The notes beneath the pieces were generated by a model. That model saw only the letters and a program-made list of their open reading frames with translations, searched no databases and had not been told where the DNA came from. Positions 1 through 11,654 of a stretch of 64,000 bases of DNA are shown piece by piece. Within the stretch, counting starts at the first letter, position 1, and every line of letters starts with the position of its first letter. The stretch is from Acinetobacter sp. Marseille-Q1618 (lineage in GTDB: Bacteria; Pseudomonadota; Gammaproteobacteria; Pseudomonadales; Moraxellaceae): assembly GCF_902809855.1 (NCBI RefSeq), contig NZ_CADDWJ010000003.1, forward strand, positions 248,001 through 312,000. Reading direction: 5' to 3'. The position numbers were made by a program, and so were the translations under genes.

Positions 1-1604
1 AACCTTTTACCGCATTGTATGCAAATGCAAACAAGACAACACCCACCACTAAACCAGCCAGTGCAATACCCACTGCTGTATATTCAGCAGAATGCATACC
101 ATGCATTAATTCCTCAGTTGGAATATTAAATACAGGAATTTGCGCTGCAGTTAATGCTTTTTCTACTGGTGCTTTTAAGACATAAGCCACACCTGTAGAA
201 AGTACCGCAAGGATACCTAAAGGTAACCAGTATGTTGCACCTTTGATTTCATGATAAGGCGTATTTTCTTTGCCAAAGAATACAACCCAGATTAAACGGA
301 ATGTATAAATTGAGGTTAAGAATGCCCCTGCGACACCGACCCAATATAACCAGCCAAATGCTGCATTGGCTTGACTTTGTACCCAAACCGCACCCAAGAT
401 CGCATCTTTTGAGAAGAAGCCGATGGTTACAAATGGAATCGCTGCAAGCGCACCACCACCGATGGCAAAACATGCAAACAGGAACTTGTTATGTTTGTAC
501 AAACCACCCATTTTGAAGATGTTTTGTTCGTGATGATAAGCCAAGATCACCGCACCAGAAGACAAGAATAATAATGCCTTGAAGAATGCGTGAGCAAGCA
601 TATGGAATAAACCTGCTTGGTATGCTTCTGCACCCACCGCCATAAACATATAACCGAGCTGACTCATGGTTGAGTAAGCCAAAATACGTTTGATGTCGGT
701 TTGAACCAATGCTGCAAAACCAGCAACCAATAACGTAACCGCACCTGTAATTGCAATGAACTGCATGATTTCAGGTGTCATTTCAAACACACTGAACATA
801 CGACAGCACAGATAAACACCTGCTGTTACCATTGTTGCAGCATGGATCAATGCAGATACTGGTGTAGGACCAGCCATCGCATCTGCCAACCATGTTTGTA
901 ATGGGATTTGTGCAGATTTACCCGCAGCACCCAAGAACAACATCAATGATGTCCAAAGTGCAAGGTTATGATCAAGCGCTAAAACTTGTGATGCATTTGC
1001 AACGATGGTACCGATATGTAAAGTACCAAATTGTTGATAAAGCAAGAACAACGCGATGAGTAAGAAAACATCACCCACACGTGTTACGGTAAATGCTTTA
1101 ATCGCAGCCATACCATTTGAAGGGTTTTGGTAGTAGTAACCAATTAACAGGTAAGAACACAGACCTACACCTTCCCAACCTAAGAATAACAACGCTAAGT
1201 TGTCACCCAACACAAGTACAAGCATGCTTGCAACGAATAGGTTGAAATAAGAGAAGAAACGTGCAAAGTCCTCTTCACCACGCATATACCATGTTGCGAA
1301 AATGTGAATCAGAAAACCTACACCTGTGATCATGCCCATCATTAACAATGATAAGCCATCTAAATGTAAGCTAACCCCTGGTGCAAAACCACCGACATTA
1401 AACCAAGTCCACAAATTCTGTGTTTGTGCAACAGAACCATTGTTGACAAAGTCCATACCAGCAATCCAGGCAAATAATGCAGACAGACCTACAGAACCCG
1501 CACCAATGATTGCCGCAACATTTTCAGGAAGTTTATTGCGCCCTGCCGCTAAAAGGATAAAACCAATCAGCGGAAATAAAATTGTTAAATATAAATAGCT
1601 CATC
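1..1604 (-). CDS. nuoL: NADH-quinone oxidoreductase subunit L (3' part beyond window)
   Basis: Membrane antiporter-like subunit of respiratory complex I, one of the proton-pumping arms. The reading frame opens with ATG at 1604 (M-S-Y-L-Y-L-T-I) and stays open to position 1, giving about 534 residues of a protein that is usually 610-630 residues, so the C-terminal part lies outside the window. The translation is almost wholly hydrophobic with repeated membrane segments, as expected of the family. Its start overlaps the nuoK stop (ATGA-type overlap), so it is translationally coupled to the rest of the nuo operon. Identity is based on position after nuoK and overall sequence character. Confidence 0.95.
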
Positions 1605-1908
1605 CGCGCATCTCACTAGCAGCATCTACATCCAAGTGATGGAAGCGATGATAGAACTGAAGGACGATCGCAAGACCGATACACGCCTCTGCTGCAGCAA
1701 GGGTCAAAATTAAGATAAACATAATTTGACCATCAGGTTGTACCCAAGCACTTCCTGCAACAACGAATGCCAACGCAGCAGCATTCATCATGATTTCAAG
1801 GCTCATCAACATAAATAAAAGGTTGCGTCGTACCATTACACCGTAAAAGCCAAGTGCAAAAAGGATAGATGCAACGATTAGACCATGCTCTAAAGGGATA
1901 TTGCCCAT
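1600..1908 (-). CDS. nuoK: NADH-quinone oxidoreductase subunit K
   Basis: Small membrane subunit of complex I (102 residues, the usual length). It shows three hydrophobic helices, with the family pattern around residues 28-40 ([11 protein letters not shown]) that includes the conserved membrane glutamate, and a second glutamate near residue 72 (A-A-E-A-C-I-G-L-A). These acidic residues are part of the proton path in the family. It overlaps nuoJ by one base and nuoL by a few bases, so the three are translationally coupled. Confidence 0.97.
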   Translation of the reverse strand: MGNIPLEHGLIVASILFALGFYGVMVRRNLLFMLMSLEIMMNAAALAFVVAGSAWVQPDGQIMFILILTLAAAEACIGLAIVLQFYHRFHHLDVDAASEMRG

Positions 1909-2429
1909 TATTCTGTATCCTCTTCTGCACTTGGTTCACGTTTGCCTAAGTGGAACGCTGCAACCAATGCTGCAAGCAATAACATTGCGGCTACTTCAAC
2001 CAATAATAAGTAGTGTGTAAAGAGTGCTTGACCGACAGCTTTAGGTCCCACCATTTGAGTACCTAAAACATGTTGTGTTTGGGTATAGTCAGAACCTAAC
2101 ATCCAAACTAAACATAAACCCATCAAGAAACTCATCAATGCTGGATACGCCCAAGCATCAGAAGTTAACCATTTGCGTTCTTGATCAACGGTATGTTGAC
2201 CAAGATTGAGCATCATCACTACGAAGACGAACAACACCATAATTGCGCCTGCATAGACAATCACTTCTAATGCTGCTGCAAATGGTGCGCCAATGGTTAA
2301 GAAAATCCCTGCAACTGCAAGCAATGACACGATTAAGCTTAATAACGCATGTACAGGATTCGCATTGGTCACAACGCGAATGGTAGAAACAATGGCCACG
2401 AGAGCCATTAAATAAAATGGCCACATCAT
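1908..2429 (-). CDS. nuoJ: NADH-quinone oxidoreductase subunit J
   Basis: Membrane subunit of complex I, 173 residues with about five hydrophobic helices. The motif [14 protein letters not shown] near residues 56-69 is characteristic of NuoJ and includes the pi-bulge helix of the family. Two adjacent ATG codons (2429 and 2426) are possible starts; the first overlaps the nuoI TGA. The hydrophilic, acidic C-terminus (P-S-A-E-E-D-T-E) ends just before nuoK. Confidence 0.96.
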   Translation of the reverse strand: MMWPFYLMALVAIVSTIRVVTNANPVHALLSLIVSLLAVAGIFLTIGAPFAAALEVIVYAGAIMVLFVFVVMMLNLGQHTVDQERKWLTSDAWAYPALMSFLMGLCLVWMLGSDYTQTQHVLGTQMVGPKAVGQALFTHYLLLVEVAAMLLLAALVAAFHLGKREPSAEEDTE

Positions 2430-2968
2430 GGTAGTAAGCTCCGTACGTCAACAGGTGCGCTTTCACGTTGCGCTTGACCTTTTTCTTTACCGTCAATTGC
2501 CATACCCGTTACACGATAGAAGTTGTAATCAGGGTATTTACCTGGACCAGAAATCAGTAAGTTTTCTTTTTCATAGACAAGGTCTTGGCGCACATATTCA
2601 CCAAGTTCAAAGTCTGGAGTTAACTGAATCGCAGTCGTTGGGCAAGCTTCCTCACACATCCCACAGAAAATACAACGTGAGAAGTTAATACGGAAAAATT
2701 CTGGATACCAACGTCCATCTTCTTTTTCAGCTTTCTGTAATGAAATACAACCTACAGGACATGCAACAGCACATAAGTTACACGCAACACAACGCTCTTC
2801 GCCATCTGGGTCACGTGTTAATACGATACGACCACGGTAGCGTGGTGGTACGATTTGTTCGGCTGGAACTTCAGGATATAAAATCGTATCACGAGGACGA
2901 ACAGCGTGTGTAAACACCATCCACAGTGAGCGAACAATTGTTCCTACGCCAGCTAGAATTTTATACAT
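2426..2968 (-). CDS. nuoI: NADH-quinone oxidoreductase subunit I (two 4Fe-4S ferredoxin)
   Basis: Peripheral-arm subunit that carries clusters N6a and N6b and passes electrons from NuoG toward NuoB. Two classic CxxCxxCxxxCP motifs are visible in the middle of the 180-residue protein: [12 protein letters not shown] and [12 protein letters not shown]. The length is typical. The gene sits between nuoH and nuoJ with an ATGA overlap at its 3' end. Confidence 0.98.
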   Translation of the reverse strand: MYKILAGVGTIVRSLWMVFTHAVRPRDTILYPEVPAEQIVPPRYRGRIVLTRDPDGEERCVACNLCAVACPVGCISLQKAEKEDGRWYPEFFRINFSRCIFCGMCEEACPTTAIQLTPDFELGEYVRQDLVYEKENLLISGPGKYPDYNFYRVTGMAIDGKEKGQAQRESAPVDVRSLLP

Positions 2969-2986
2969 TTTGTACTCCCTGCTGTC

Positions 2987-4000
2987 CTAGGCTTGATTCA
3001 TCAGAATCACAGCACCAGTCACCAAAAGGTTAACCAATGCGAGTGGTAAACACACTTTCCAACCAAAATTCATCACTTGGTCATAACGAGGACGCATTAA
3101 CGAACCACGCGCCAAGACAAACATCATTACAAAGAATACTGTTTTGATGATGAACCAGAATGCATCTGGAATGAATGGAATATCTAAATTAAACGGTGCT
3201 AACCAACCACCAAAGAATAATGTCACGATCAATGCTGAAATTAAGATAATGTTGACGTATTCAGCAACGAAGAACATCCCCCATTTCATACCACCATACT
3301 CGACATGGTAACCTTCAGCCAATTCTTGTTCAGCTTCAGGTTGGTCAAATGGATGACGATGCGTTACAGCAACACCAGCAACCACAAAGATCAAAAAGCC
3401 AAGGAATTGTGGAATAATAAACCAAACATCACGTTGTGCTTCTACGATGTCACGCAAGTTAAAAGAACCTGCAATCGCGACCACACCCATGAGCGAAATC
3501 CCTAAGAATACTTCATAAGAGATCGTTTGAGCTGCAGAACGTAAACCACCGAGTAATGCATATTTGTTATTTGAAGACCAACCACCAAATAACACGGCAT
3601 AAACTGCAATCCCCGCCATTGCCATAAAGAACAATAAGCTGATGCTCATGTCCGCTACACCTAAATAAGGTGAAATCGGAATAACCATGAATGATAGTAC
3701 TGCAGTTGCCATTGCAACTGCTGGTGCTAAACGGAAAGTCAGTTTATCTACAAATTTTGGTGTCCAGTCTTCTTTGAACATGATTTTCAGCATGTCGGCA
3801 ACGATTTGGAACATCCCGCCAGGACCAACACGGTTTGGACCATAACGGTCTTGCCATAAACCCAGTAAACGACGTTCGATAAATGACATTAGCGCAGCAA
3901 ACAAAACCACAACCAGCATGATCACAATCGCTTGTATCACGCTGTAGGCAATTGGCCAATCTTGAGCCCATGTCGGGAGGGCGCGTAAAGTTTCGTTCAT
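2987..4000 (-). CDS. nuoH: NADH-quinone oxidoreductase subunit H
   Basis: Membrane subunit at the junction of the hydrophilic and membrane arms, lining the quinone chamber. 337 residues with about eight hydrophobic helices. Family signatures are visible: [20 protein letters not shown] near residues 43-62 and the acidic loop [11 protein letters not shown] near residues 217-227, which is the conserved quinone-site loop. The stop is 18 bases upstream of nuoI and the start 3 bases after nuoG. Confidence 0.98.
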   Translation of the reverse strand: MNETLRALPTWAQDWPIAYSVIQAIVIMLVVVLFAALMSFIERRLLGLWQDRYGPNRVGPGGMFQIVADMLKIMFKEDWTPKFVDKLTFRLAPAVAMATAVLSFMVIPISPYLGVADMSISLLFFMAMAGIAVYAVLFGGWSSNNKYALLGGLRSAAQTISYEVFLGISLMGVVAIAGSFNLRDIVEAQRDVWFIIPQFLGFLIFVVAGVAVTHRHPFDQPEAEQELAEGYHVEYGGMKWGMFFVAEYVNIILISALIVTLFFGGWLAPFNLDIPFIPDAFWFIIKTVFFVMMFVLARGSLMRPRYDQVMNFGWKVCLPLALVNLLVTGAVILMNQA

Positions 4001-4003
4001 GAA

Positions 4004-6688
4004 TTACACTCCTACCGCCACAGATACAGGTTCAGCAAGAGAAACGGTTGGTGCTTGTCCAACTGGATACCCAATATAACCTGTAGGTAAATACTCAATC
4101 ACTTGAACTGGAAGGCTGATCGTTGTTTCGCCTGCTTTCACAGTGATTTTCTGACCGTCCTGAACATTCAAACGTGCTGCATCTTGCTCACCGACTGCAA
4201 ACATTGCTTCAGGAATACGTGACTCCATTGCAGGTGTTTTCACAGTGAACTCACCAGACGCAAAAATATGATGCATCGGGACTAAACGGAAGCTATCAGG
4301 ATTTGCAACGAGTGCTGTTGGTGCCACATAACTACGTGTAGGACGTTTAGGTAAACGATCAAACAAACGTACGCCTGCATCACCACCTTTTAAGTGACCG
4401 CCCACTTCATCTTGGTATTTGTTCCAAGATTGTGGAGAGTTCCAACCTGGTGCCCATGCAAATGGAACCAAAGATGCTGCTTTTTGTGGACCCACATAAC
4501 CTTCCATAGAGAATGTTAATGCAGAGTCTACATCGACAGGTTGTTTTGGCTCATGCACATTCAAAGGTGCACGCATTGCAGTACGACCTGAGTAACGACG
4601 TGGTTCACGTGCAATTTTTAGACCATGTACACGGTAGCCTGCATCAGGTGCAACATCTTGGATCGCTTCTAAAGCAGGAACATTATTTACAACGCTTTCA
4701 ATTACGTCATCTAACAATGTCCAAGAAATCGCTTTACCTTTCACACCAGTTTCAATGGCATGTAACCAACGCCAAGATTCTTTGATCGCAAGTTCTGGTT
4801 TATAGTAACTTGGGTCATAGATTTGATAGAAACGTTGTGCACGACCTTCTTGTGAAACAACCGTACCATCACCCTCAGCAAAACTCGCAGCAGAAAGAAC
4901 TACATCAGCCGCTTTCACTGTAGCAGTTTCTGAATGATCCAATACAATCACATTTTGTGCTTTAGCCAATGCTGCTTGTACTTGTGTCGCAGGTAAACGA
5001 CGGAACAAATCATTTTCAACAATAATGATGGATTCATAATCTTGTGCAAATGCTTGTTCTAAGCTTAAACCACCAAACAACGCCAAGCCCATTGAGTTCA
5101 CTTCCGGCACAGTCAAGGTTAAACCTGCATTTGAACCAAGGTTCTGTGCAACTTGTGCAGCAGCTTCCATGATCGCAGCATCTTGTAAACTTGTACCAGA
5201 AATGATTAATGGTTTTTTCGCAGCTTTTAAGGTATCTGCAATGGTTTGTGCAAATGCTTTCGCATCATCATCTAAACCTGAAATGCTTTCACCTTTTACA
5301 GCAGCAGCAATCGCAAAACCTAAACGCGCAATGTCATTTGGAGAAGCAACCACTTCACCTGTTGCCACATCAGCAAGACGTGTTTGCGTTGCAGCTAAAA
5401 TGTAAATTGGAGATTTTGCATCTTGACCAATACGTTTAACTGGTTCAGCCAACCACTCTTGGGTACGACGCTCTGCTGCCATTTCTTTGGCTTTGTTTTT
5501 TGCCGCTTGACGAACTGACAATGCCATACGTGGTGCAGTTTGGGTCAGGTCTTCACCTAAGATCAACACCGCATCATAACTTTCGATTTCACGCATACCA
5601 GGATTATAAACACCCTCGGTTTGCATGATAGAGGCTGCAAGCTCAACCAAGCTTTGCTCTTTTTGAGACATCCCAGTTGAATAGTTATCTTGTCCCACTA
5701 ATTCACGAAGTGCAAAGTTCGATTCGAGTGATGCACGTGGCGAACCAATACCCAAGACTTTTTTGCCCTGAACATTTGCAATAACAGTATCCAATGCTGT
5801 GTCCACTGAAACAGTTTGAACATCAGCATCTTTACGGAATTGTGGTTGACGTGGACGATCTTCACGGTTCACATAACCTGCACCAAAACGACCTTTATCA
5901 CAAAGGAAGTATTGGTTAACTTCACCATTAAAACGGTTTTCTACACGACGCAACTCACCATAACGTTCACCCGGTGAAATATTACAACCTGAAGAGCAGC
6001 CTTGGCATACGCTTGGCGCATACTGCATGTCCCATTTACGGTTATAACGTACAGAATGAGTTTTATCGGTAAATACACCCGTTGGGCAAACTTCAGTCAA
6101 GTTACCAGAGAATTCCGACTCTAATGTACCTGATTCTGGACGACCAAAGTAAACACGTGACGCATTGGCATATACACCAAAATCTGTACCGCCCGCATAG
6201 TCATTGTAATAACGAACACAACGGTAACATGCGATACAACGGTTCATTTCATGTGCAATGAAAGAACCTAGCTCTTGGTTATAATGCGTACGTTTTGTAA
6301 AACGATAACGACGACGATCGTGACCTGTCATTACGGTCATATCTTGCAAATGACAGTGACCACCTTCTTCACAGACAGGACAGTCGTGTGGATGGTTGGT
6401 CATTAAGAATTCCACAATCGACTCACGGAAATCTTTTGCTTCTTTGTCTTCAATCGAAATATAGGTATTGTCAGCAGCAGGTGTCATACATGACATGACC
6501 AAACGACCACGCGTATCTTCTGGATTTGCGTATTGAGTCACGGCACATTGACGGCACGAACCGACAGAACCTAAGGACGGATGCCAACAAAAGTACGGAA
6601 TATCAATTCCCAAAGATAAACATGCTTGGAGCAAGTTCTCTGAGCCATTGACTTCGTACGATTTGCCATCGACATGAATTGTAGCCAT
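4004..6688 (-). CDS. nuoG: NADH-quinone oxidoreductase subunit G
   Basis: Large iron-sulfur subunit of the peripheral arm, 894 residues. The N-terminus is a 2Fe-2S ferredoxin domain with cysteines 34, 45, 48 and 67 (Y-F-C-W-H-P ... S-C-R-Q-C). It is followed by a region with H-x3-C cluster ligands (D-C-P-V-C-E-E-G-G-H-C-H-L-Q) and C-I-A-C-Y-R-C, then the C-V/C-Q-G-C-S-S-G-C-N motif for the extra N7-type cluster. The rest is a molybdopterin-oxidoreductase-like fold that has lost the cofactor in this family. Alanine- and glutamine-rich stretches in the second half look like ordinary drift. Confidence 0.97.
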   Translation of the reverse strand: MATIHVDGKSYEVNGSENLLQACLSLGIDIPYFCWHPSLGSVGSCRQCAVTQYANPEDTRGRLVMSCMTPAADNTYISIEDKEAKDFRESIVEFLMTNHPHDCPVCEEGGHCHLQDMTVMTGHDRRRYRFTKRTHYNQELGSFIAHEMNRCIACYRCVRYYNDYAGGTDFGVYANASRVYFGRPESGTLESEFSGNLTEVCPTGVFTDKTHSVRYNRKWDMQYAPSVCQGCSSGCNISPGERYGELRRVENRFNGEVNQYFLCDKGRFGAGYVNREDRPRQPQFRKDADVQTVSVDTALDTVIANVQGKKVLGIGSPRASLESNFALRELVGQDNYSTGMSQKEQSLVELAASIMQTEGVYNPGMREIESYDAVLILGEDLTQTAPRMALSVRQAAKNKAKEMAAERRTQEWLAEPVKRIGQDAKSPIYILAATQTRLADVATGEVVASPNDIARLGFAIAAAVKGESISGLDDDAKAFAQTIADTLKAAKKPLIISGTSLQDAAIMEAAAQVAQNLGSNAGLTLTVPEVNSMGLALFGGLSLEQAFAQDYESIIIVENDLFRRLPATQVQAALAKAQNVIVLDHSETATVKAADVVLSAASFAEGDGTVVSQEGRAQRFYQIYDPSYYKPELAIKESWRWLHAIETGVKGKAISWTLLDDVIESVVNNVPALEAIQDVAPDAGYRVHGLKIAREPRRYSGRTAMRAPLNVHEPKQPVDVDSALTFSMEGYVGPQKAASLVPFAWAPGWNSPQSWNKYQDEVGGHLKGGDAGVRLFDRLPKRPTRSYVAPTALVANPDSFRLVPMHHIFASGEFTVKTPAMESRIPEAMFAVGEQDAARLNVQDGQKITVKAGETTISLPVQVIEYLPTGYIGYPVGQAPTVSLAEPVSVAVGV

Positions 6689-6699
6689 AGTCGAATTCC

Positions 6700-8028
6700 T
6701 TAAGCTTGTTCTACGTTGCTAGTTTGAGCTGCCGCATTGACGACTTTCGCTTCAAACTCACCACGGAAATATTTGAGTGCACCCATGAGTGGCTCCATTG
6801 CACCTGGTGCATGGGCACAGAAAGTTTTACCAATCCAGAGCTTACGTGTCAGCTCTTGTAAATGATCGATGTCTTCTTTCTTACCTTCACCATTTTCTAG
6901 TGCTTTTAGCACTTTCACAGCCCACGGCAAGCCATCACGACAAGGGGTACAGAAACCACATGATTCACGTGCAAAGAATTCTTCTAGGTTACGGGTTGCA
7001 GAAACCATACATTGGGTTTCATCCACCACCATGAGCAAACACGTACCCAAACGTGAACCTGCTTTCATGATGCTTTCTGCATCCATTGGCAAATCAATAT
7101 GCTCTGCAGCCAAAAAGTCAGTCGATGCACCACCCGGCAACCATGCTTTGAGCTTCAAGCCATCACGCATACCGCCTGCATATTCTTCAATCACTTCACG
7201 CGCAGTTGTACCAAATGGTAATTCCCATAAACCCGGGAATTTCACCTTACCTGATGCACCATAAATCTTGGTGCCTGGGTCTTTGGATTTGTCTGCAGAT
7301 AAAGCGATATACCACTCAGGGCCACGCAGCATAATTGCTGGTAAGTTATTGTACGTCTCTACGTTATTGACAATCGTAGGACGACCCCAAGCACCTGCAA
7401 CCTGCGGGAATGGTGGTTTGGTACGAGGATTGGCACGACGACCTTCGAGTGAGTTAATTAATGCAGTTTCTTCACCACAAATATAACGCCCTGCACCCGT
7501 ATGTACGTGTAACTCAAAGTTCCAACCTGTACCTAAGATGTTGTCGCCCAAATAACCTTTGGCACGAATTTGCTCCAAAGCTTCATTTAAGTATTGGGCA
7601 GCTTCAACGTACTCCCCACGAATGAAGATATAACCTTGAGTTGCCTCTAAGGTATAGCCAGCAATCAACATGCCTTCGAGCAATTGATGTGGAAGTTTTT
7701 CCATCAACAAGCGGTCTTTGAATGTACCTGGCTCCATTTCATCGGCATTACAGATCAGGTAACGAGGGCCACCATCATTTGGCGCCATCAATGACCATTT
7801 AATCCCTGCTGGGAAGCCTGCACCACCACGACCTTTTACGGTTGCAGCTTTAATCACTTCAAGCACTTCTGCTGGTTTCATACCCAATGCTTTTTTGAAG
7901 CCTGCATAACCTTCGAGTGCTTCATAATCATCTGCACTACGCACAAACTCTTGCTTGCTTAAACGCCAAGTCAATGGATGAGTTTCTGGATTACCGTCGC
8001 CATAAATTGGTTTTGGTTCAGTATTCAT
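6700..8028 (-). CDS. nuoF: NADH-quinone oxidoreductase subunit F (NADH- and FMN-binding)
   Basis: Entry point of complex I: binds NADH and FMN and carries 4Fe-4S cluster N3. 442 residues. Visible signatures are the glycine-rich NADH/FMN segment ([10 protein letters not shown] near residues 66-75), [14 protein letters not shown], and the cluster motif [12 protein letters not shown] in the C-terminal third. The start codon overlaps the nuoE stop (ATGA), indicating coupled translation of the two partners of the NADH module. Confidence 0.98.
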   Translation of the reverse strand: MNTEPKPIYGDGNPETHPLTWRLSKQEFVRSADDYEALEGYAGFKKALGMKPAEVLEVIKAATVKGRGGAGFPAGIKWSLMAPNDGGPRYLICNADEMEPGTFKDRLLMEKLPHQLLEGMLIAGYTLEATQGYIFIRGEYVEAAQYLNEALEQIRAKGYLGDNILGTGWNFELHVHTGAGRYICGEETALINSLEGRRANPRTKPPFPQVAGAWGRPTIVNNVETYNNLPAIMLRGPEWYIALSADKSKDPGTKIYGASGKVKFPGLWELPFGTTAREVIEEYAGGMRDGLKLKAWLPGGASTDFLAAEHIDLPMDAESIMKAGSRLGTCLLMVVDETQCMVSATRNLEEFFARESCGFCTPCRDGLPWAVKVLKALENGEGKKEDIDHLQELTRKLWIGKTFCAHAPGAMEPLMGALKYFRGEFEAKVVNAAAQTSNVEQA

Positions 8029-8534
8029 ACATACTTCTCCAATAATTGTTTCACAGAAGTTACTTCAACCAAACCATGAGTATCTTCATCAATCATCAAA
8101 GTTGGACCTTTGTCACAATTTCCTAAACAGCAAATTGGCAATAAAGTAAAACGACCATCAGCAGTTGTTTGGCCATATTGAATGCCTAATTCACGTTGGA
8201 ATGCTTCTGCCAAAGTTTCCGCCCCCATCAAGAAACATGCAATCGAATCACACAATAAAATCACGTGACGACCCACAGGTTGACGGTAAATACGGTTATA
8301 GAACGTTGCAACACCTTCCAAATCCGCAACACTAATGGTCAACAACTGTGCAATCGCATTCAATTGTGCATCATCTACCCAACCATTACGGCGCTGTACA
8401 CACTTCAAAGCATCCAAAGATGCTGCACGTGGGTACGGATAGTGACCAATGTGATGTTCAATTTCATGGATTTCTTCCGCAGTTAAAATCCCTTCAACAT
8501 TCACACGTGGTTTTTTATCAGTCAAAATCATCAT
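8025..8534 (-). CDS. nuoE: NADH-quinone oxidoreductase subunit E (2Fe-2S)
   Basis: Thioredoxin-fold 2Fe-2S subunit of the NADH dehydrogenase module, 169 residues. The four ligands are visible as C-D-S-I-A-C (here CxxxxC) and [10 protein letters not shown], the family signature. Two in-frame ATGs lie at the start (M-M-I-L-T); the first is used here. It lies 12 bases downstream of nuoCD. Confidence 0.97.
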   Translation of the reverse strand: MMILTDKKPRVNVEGILTAEEIHEIEHHIGHYPYPRAASLDALKCVQRRNGWVDDAQLNAIAQLLTISVADLEGVATFYNRIYRQPVGRHVILLCDSIACFLMGAETLAEAFQRELGIQYGQTTADGRFTLLPICCLGNCDKGPTLMIDEDTHGLVEVTSVKQLLEKYV

Positions 8535-8546
8535 AATGCGTACCCC

Positions 8547-10334
8547 TTAGCGATCCACGTCAGCCATAACAACGTCAATCGTCGCTAAATAAATGATCAA
8601 GTCAGATACAAGACTGCCGTTAATCACAGAAGGAATTTGCTGTAAATGCGTGAAAGTTGGTGTACGAATACGAGTACGATAGCTCATCGTTGACTTATCT
8701 GAAGTCAGATAATAATTCGATGCACCTTTTACCACTTCTGCCATCACAGACGCTTCACCTGCTGGCATTACAGGCCCCCATGACACGCTCAAGAAATGCG
8801 TAATCAAAGTTTCAATATCGTGTAAAGTCTTGTCTTTTGGTGGTGGAACTGCCAAAGGATGATCCGCTTTATAAGGACCAGAAGGCATATTATCCAAGCA
8901 CTGTTTGACAATTTTTAATGACTCTTCGATTTCACGATAATGCACGATCACACGTGCATACGCATCGCCTTCATATTCTAATGGCACTTCGAAATCGTAG
9001 TTTTCGTAGCCACTATATGGACGATATTTACGCACATCAAAGTCAATACCTGTCGCACGTAAGCCAGTCCCTGTTACACCCCAAGCCAATGCAGATTTTG
9101 CATCGTATTGCGCAACATTACGGGTACGACCAACAAACACTGAGTTTTTCAGCGCTGCTTTGTGATATTCCTTCAAACGTTTTGGTAACCAATCCAAAAT
9201 TTCACGAATGAGCTTTTGCCAGTTATTTGGAAGATCGTGTGCCGTACCACCGATACGGAACCATGCTGGATGCATACGGAAACCTGTGATCGCTTCAATC
9301 GCATCATAGATTTTTTGACGATCCGCAAACATATAGAATACTGGCGTCATACCACCCGCATCCTGAATCGCAGTACCGATGTATAACAAGTGGTTATTGA
9401 TACGGAACAATTCAGACAACATAACACGAATACATTGCGCACGATCAGGAACAGTGATTCCTGCCATTTGCTCCACACCCATCACATAAGGCATATTTTG
9501 CGCACAACCACCCAAGTAGTCGACACGGTCAGTATAAGGAATGAATGAATGCCAAGTCTGACGTTCAGCCATTTTTTCTACACCACGATGGTGATAACCG
9601 ATATCAGGTACGCAGTCCTTAACTTCTTCACCATCTAACTGTAATACCACACGGAATGCACCATGCGCAGAAGGATGGTTCGGACCCAAGTTCAAGAACA
9701 TAAAGTCTTCGTCTTTGTTCCCACGCTTTAAGCCCCAATCTTCAGGAACAAAACGTAAATGTTCTTGTTCAAAGTCTTGTTTGGCTTTGTCCTGCATATA
9801 CGGTGTGTACTCAGTTGCACGTGCAGAATATTCTTTACGAAGTGGGTGACCTTCCCAATACGTTGGCAACAAAATACGACGAAGCATTGGATGCCCTTCG
9901 AAGTTAATGCCAAACATATCGTAAGCTTCACGTTCGTACCAATTGGCATTTGGCCAAATGTTGGTTGCTGTTGGGATATTTAAATCACTATCACTCAACG
10001 CAACTTTAATACGAATATCACTATTACGCTCAAGCGATAACAAATGATAGAACACAGTAAAGTCAGATGCAGGGAGTCCATCACGGTGTGTACGCATGCG
10101 TTCATCTACCGCTGACAAGTCAAATAGCATCACGTAAGGACGTGATACTGTACGCAAGTACATTAAAACTTCTTGTACACGTGCGCGCTCAACCCAGACC
10201 GTTGGAAAATCTTCAAACGTTGGTTGCACGTAAAAGTTCTCACCAAATTTGGTTTTGAGATCTTCTACAATCGCAAATGCTGGGCGTGAATCAACAGGGG
10301 TTGACTCTGGCATAGCAATTTCAGTTTCAGCCAT
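8547..10334 (-). CDS. nuoCD: NADH-quinone oxidoreductase fused subunit C/D
   Basis: One 595-residue protein joining NuoC (about residues 1-190, ending near E-G-H-P-L-R-K-E-Y) and NuoD (about 205-595, beginning near [13 protein letters not shown]). NuoC docks the peripheral arm; NuoD forms the quinone pocket with NuoB. The NuoD signature G-P-N-H-P-S-x-H-G contains the quinone-site histidines. The fusion is the arrangement known from Escherichia coli, Pseudomonas and Acinetobacter. The gap to nuoB is 86 bases, the largest in the operon. Confidence 0.98.
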   Translation of the reverse strand: MAETEIAMPESTPVDSRPAFAIVEDLKTKFGENFYVQPTFEDFPTVWVERARVQEVLMYLRTVSRPYVMLFDLSAVDERMRTHRDGLPASDFTVFYHLLSLERNSDIRIKVALSDSDLNIPTATNIWPNANWYEREAYDMFGINFEGHPMLRRILLPTYWEGHPLRKEYSARATEYTPYMQDKAKQDFEQEHLRFVPEDWGLKRGNKDEDFMFLNLGPNHPSAHGAFRVVLQLDGEEVKDCVPDIGYHHRGVEKMAERQTWHSFIPYTDRVDYLGGCAQNMPYVMGVEQMAGITVPDRAQCIRVMLSELFRINNHLLYIGTAIQDAGGMTPVFYMFADRQKIYDAIEAITGFRMHPAWFRIGGTAHDLPNNWQKLIREILDWLPKRLKEYHKAALKNSVFVGRTRNVAQYDAKSALAWGVTGTGLRATGIDFDVRKYRPYSGYENYDFEVPLEYEGDAYARVIVHYREIEESLKIVKQCLDNMPSGPYKADHPLAVPPPKDKTLHDIETLITHFLSVSWGPVMPAGEASVMAEVVKGASNYYLTSDKSTMSYRTRIRTPTFTHLQQIPSVINGSLVSDLIIYLATIDVVMADVDR

Positions 10335-10420
10335 TGGCTTGGCTTCCTATTTAATACAAATTCTGTCAAATTTTCCGATGATCATAGCCTTCAGCTACGT
10401 CAAACATTCATCAGAAAAAA

Positions 10421-11098
10421 TTACTCAATTTCATCCATAGAGCGTAAGTTTTTCACTGCAATACGTTCAGCATTCTTACGATCACGTTCAGGCATCATCT
10501 TTGGCTTATATACTGGCTGAAGATCATCACCGATTACCGCAGAAAGCGGACGACGCTCTAACTGAATTTGGTCTTGCAATAACATCAATGCCTGAATTAA
10601 AGCTTCAGGACGAGGTGGGCAACCTGGAACATACACATCTACAGGAATGATTTTATCCACGCCTTGTACGACTGAATAGATGTCATACATACCACCAGAG
10701 TTTGCACAAGCCCCCATTGAGATGACCCATTTCGGCTCTAACATTTGTTCATACAAACGTTGAATGACAGGCGCCATTTTTACAAAGCATGTCCCTGCAA
10801 CAATCATTAAGTCAGCCTGACGTGGAGAAGCACGAATAACCTCGGCACCAAAACGTGATAAATCATGCACACCTGTTAAGGTCGTTGCATATTCCACGTA
10901 ACAGCAAGAAGTACCAAAGTTAAAAGGCCATAATGAGTTTTTACGGCCCCAGTTGACAGCTGTATGTAACACGTCCTCTAAACGAGTCATGAAAACATTT
11001 TTATTCACTTCTTCTGAAAGCGGATCAGTAACGATCTGACGCTCTTGAAGTGGATATTGATCAGCTTCTGGATTCGCACGGGTTAAAGTATATTTCAT
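10421..11098 (-). CDS. nuoB: NADH-quinone oxidoreductase subunit B (cluster N2)
   Basis: Carries terminal cluster N2, which reduces quinone together with NuoD. 225 residues. The tandem cysteines are visible in T-S-C-C-Y-V-E-Y, with further ligands in A-G-T-C-F-V-K and [10 protein letters not shown]. It starts at ATG 11098, 7 bases after the nuoA stop. Confidence 0.98.
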   Translation of the reverse strand: MKYTLTRANPEADQYPLQERQIVTDPLSEEVNKNVFMTRLEDVLHTAVNWGRKNSLWPFNFGTSCCYVEYATTLTGVHDLSRFGAEVIRASPRQADLMIVAGTCFVKMAPVIQRLYEQMLEPKWVISMGACANSGGMYDIYSVVQGVDKIIPVDVYVPGCPPRPEALIQALMLLQDQIQLERRPLSAVIGDDLQPVYKPKMMPERDRKNAERIAVKNLRSMDEIE

Positions 11099-11105
11099 GC
11101 CCGAC

Positions 11106-11654
11106 TTACTCCTTGTTCAGTGACATAGTCGGTGTTTTTGATTTCACACGACCAGATGATTGAGCTGGAATCGTACCAGTAGGGTCAGTAACCAACTCTT
11201 CAATAGAATTGAAGCGAGTGATTTCTGCAAGATCCATATTTGGTGAACCTACTTTAGCTTTAATTCCTGCTGCTTTACGTTTATCAGAAGGTGACCAATT
11301 TAACGCACCAGTCGATAATTCATAAATCAAACCAACAAGTAAAACTAAAATAAACACAGCAGCAGCAGCAAAGCCTATCCAACCTACTTCACGAACAGAG
11401 TTTGCCCATGCATAGAGATAAAGCGCCTCTAAGTCGAAGACGACAAAGAAGATTGCAACTAAATAGAATTTTGCAGATAAGCGGATACGTGCACCACCAG
11501 CACCTACCACACCAGATTCAAATTGCTCTTGCTTAGCACGACCCCAAGCTTTACCCCCAAGGAGTAAAGGGACTGTGAGCATAAAGACACATAGAAATGT
11601 AACGCCGATCACGAAGGCAATAATTGCCCAATCGTATGGAGTAATGGCACTCAT
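11106..11654 (-). CDS. nuoA: NADH-quinone oxidoreductase subunit A
   Basis: First gene of the complex I operon, 182 residues with three membrane helices and the family motif F-E-S-G-V-V (F-E-C-G in many homologues; here serine replaces cysteine) followed by [15 protein letters not shown]. The open frame extends 36 codons further upstream to 11762, but the ATG at 11654 (M-S-A-I-T-P-Y-D-W) has a good AGGAG about ten bases upstream and gives the usual N-terminus, so I chose it. The C-terminal tail of about 60 residues after the last helix is a hydrophilic extension. Confidence 0.93.
   Translation of the reverse strand: MSAITPYDWAIIAFVIGVTFLCVFMLTVPLLLGGKAWGRAKQEQFESGVVGAGGARIRLSAKFYLVAIFFVVFDLEALYLYAWANSVREVGWIGFAAAAVFILVLLVGLIYELSTGALNWSPSDKRKAAGIKAKVGSPNMDLAEITRFNSIEELVTDPTGTIPAQSSGRVKSKTPTMSLNKE

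Noticed and set aside
1326..1598. 90-codon plus-strand open frame inside nuoL
   Set aside because: Antisense shadow of the highly conserved nuoL gene; no ribosome site and no family resemblance.
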